DNA from: Rhodospirillaceae bacterium
GTDB taxonomy: Bacteria > Pseudomonadota > Alphaproteobacteria > UBA11136
DNA: 8,509 nucleotides
Assembly: GCA_002686135.1 (NCBI GenBank)
Contig: NZAO01000082.1
Location: 11,050 to 19,558, forward strand
Direction: 5' to 3'
Below the pieces are notes generated by a model. It worked only from the letters and a program-made list of their open reading frames with translations. It was not told the origin of the DNA and made no database searches. This document shows, piece after piece, positions 8,111 through 8,509 of this stretch; the stretch's first letter is position 1; every line of letters starts with the position of its first letter. The position numbers and the translations under genes are program-made.

Positions 8111-8156
8111 ACCCTGAAGGCGCAACACTATCCTGAAACGTCCCTAAAATATTGAA

Positions 8157-8509
8157 ATGTTTCTGTTAATCGACAATTACGACAGCTTTACCTACAACCT
8201 GGTCCATTATCTGGGTGAGATGGGTGCCGAGGTGGTGGTGAAACGCAATGACGCCCTCTCCGCCGATGAGGCCCTGGGCCTAGGCGCGCAGGGTATCGTT
8301 ATTTCCCCCGGCCCCTGCGATCCCGACCGCTCGGGAATTTGTCTCGACTTGATCGTAAAGAACGCCAACAACGGAGCCACGCCCGTGCTCGGCGTCTGTC
8401 TGGGCCATCAGGCCGTCGCTCAAGCCTTCGGCGGCAAGGTGGTGCGGGCGCCGGCCCCCATGCACGGCAAAGTGAGTAAAATCTCACACCAAGGAAAAAG
8501 TGTGCTCAA
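8157..8509 (+). CDS. trpG: Anthranilate synthase component II (glutamine amidotransferase), 3' end cut by window edge
   Basis: Supplies ammonia from glutamine to TrpE for anthranilate synthesis; in many bacteria the same protein also serves PabB in folate synthesis. The 117 visible residues are the N-terminal part of a protein normally about 190-200 long. It starts [20 protein letters not shown], the classic TrpG/PabA opening, has [12 protein letters not shown] (49-60) for the oxyanion region, and carries the nucleophile Cys81 in GVCLGHQ. The His/Glu of the triad lie beyond the window. The ATG at 8157 is fixed by this conserved start, although no Shine-Dalgarno is visible. The trp context with trpE nearby supports trpG over a dedicated pabA. 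Its 5' gap to the divergent deacetylase gene is 69 bp. trpD and trpC may follow outside the window, as is common in this class, but that cannot be seen here. Confidence 0.95.
   Translation, partial: MFLLIDNYDSFTYNLVHYLGEMGAEVVVKRNDALSADEALGLGAQGIVISPGPCDPDRSGICLDLIVKNANNGATPVLGVCLGHQAVAQAFGGKVVRAPAPMHGKVSKISHQGKSVL

Noticed and set aside
1..8509. Previously undescribed system, mobile element, CRISPR array, tRNA or rRNA
   Set aside because: Genes cover nearly all of the window and belong to known families. I saw no repeat-spacer array, integrase or transposase, and no cloverleaf in the gaps; the longest gap is 269 bp.

Overview
This window looks like chromosomal core DNA from a GC-rich alphaproteobacterium. 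I infer the class from gene order and from the style of the proteins (SecG with a Gly-rich loop and acidic tail, a large single-TM PpiD-like protein directly before trpE). A Rhodospirillales-like lineage is possible, but the order cannot be fixed by eye. I found no phage, transposase, toxin, defence or CRISPR content, and I do not see an undescribed system here.

Layout. The left part (1-3018) is read leftwards: tpiA (triosephosphate isomerase), secG (Sec translocon subunit), then pyrG (CTP synthase, missing only about the last ten residues at the window edge). A 52-bp near-perfect palindrome lies in the 194-bp gap between tpiA and secG. A 269-bp divergent gap (3019-3287) separates tpiA from the rightward genes ppiD (membrane-anchored periplasmic chaperone/parvulin-like protein) and trpE (anthranilate synthase component I), which are 33 bp apart. 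Next comes a leftward gene for a membrane-anchored divergent polysaccharide deacetylase (YibQ/DUF610-like), convergent with trpE. The window ends with the first two thirds of trpG (glutamine amidotransferase component of anthranilate synthase), divergent from the deacetylase gene.

How it fits together. From memory, pyrG-secG-tpiA / ppiD-trpE-trpG is a common core order in alphaproteobacteria. TrpE and TrpG form one enzyme making anthranilate from chorismate and glutamine. The unusual point is that the deacetylase gene sits in opposite orientation between trpE and trpG, so trpG probably needs its own promoter. A candidate lies in the 69-bp gap before it. Ribosome-binding sites with a 9-nt spacer are visible for tpiA, secG, trpE and the deacetylase and help fix their starts. 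pyrG, ppiD and trpG show no clear Shine-Dalgarno.
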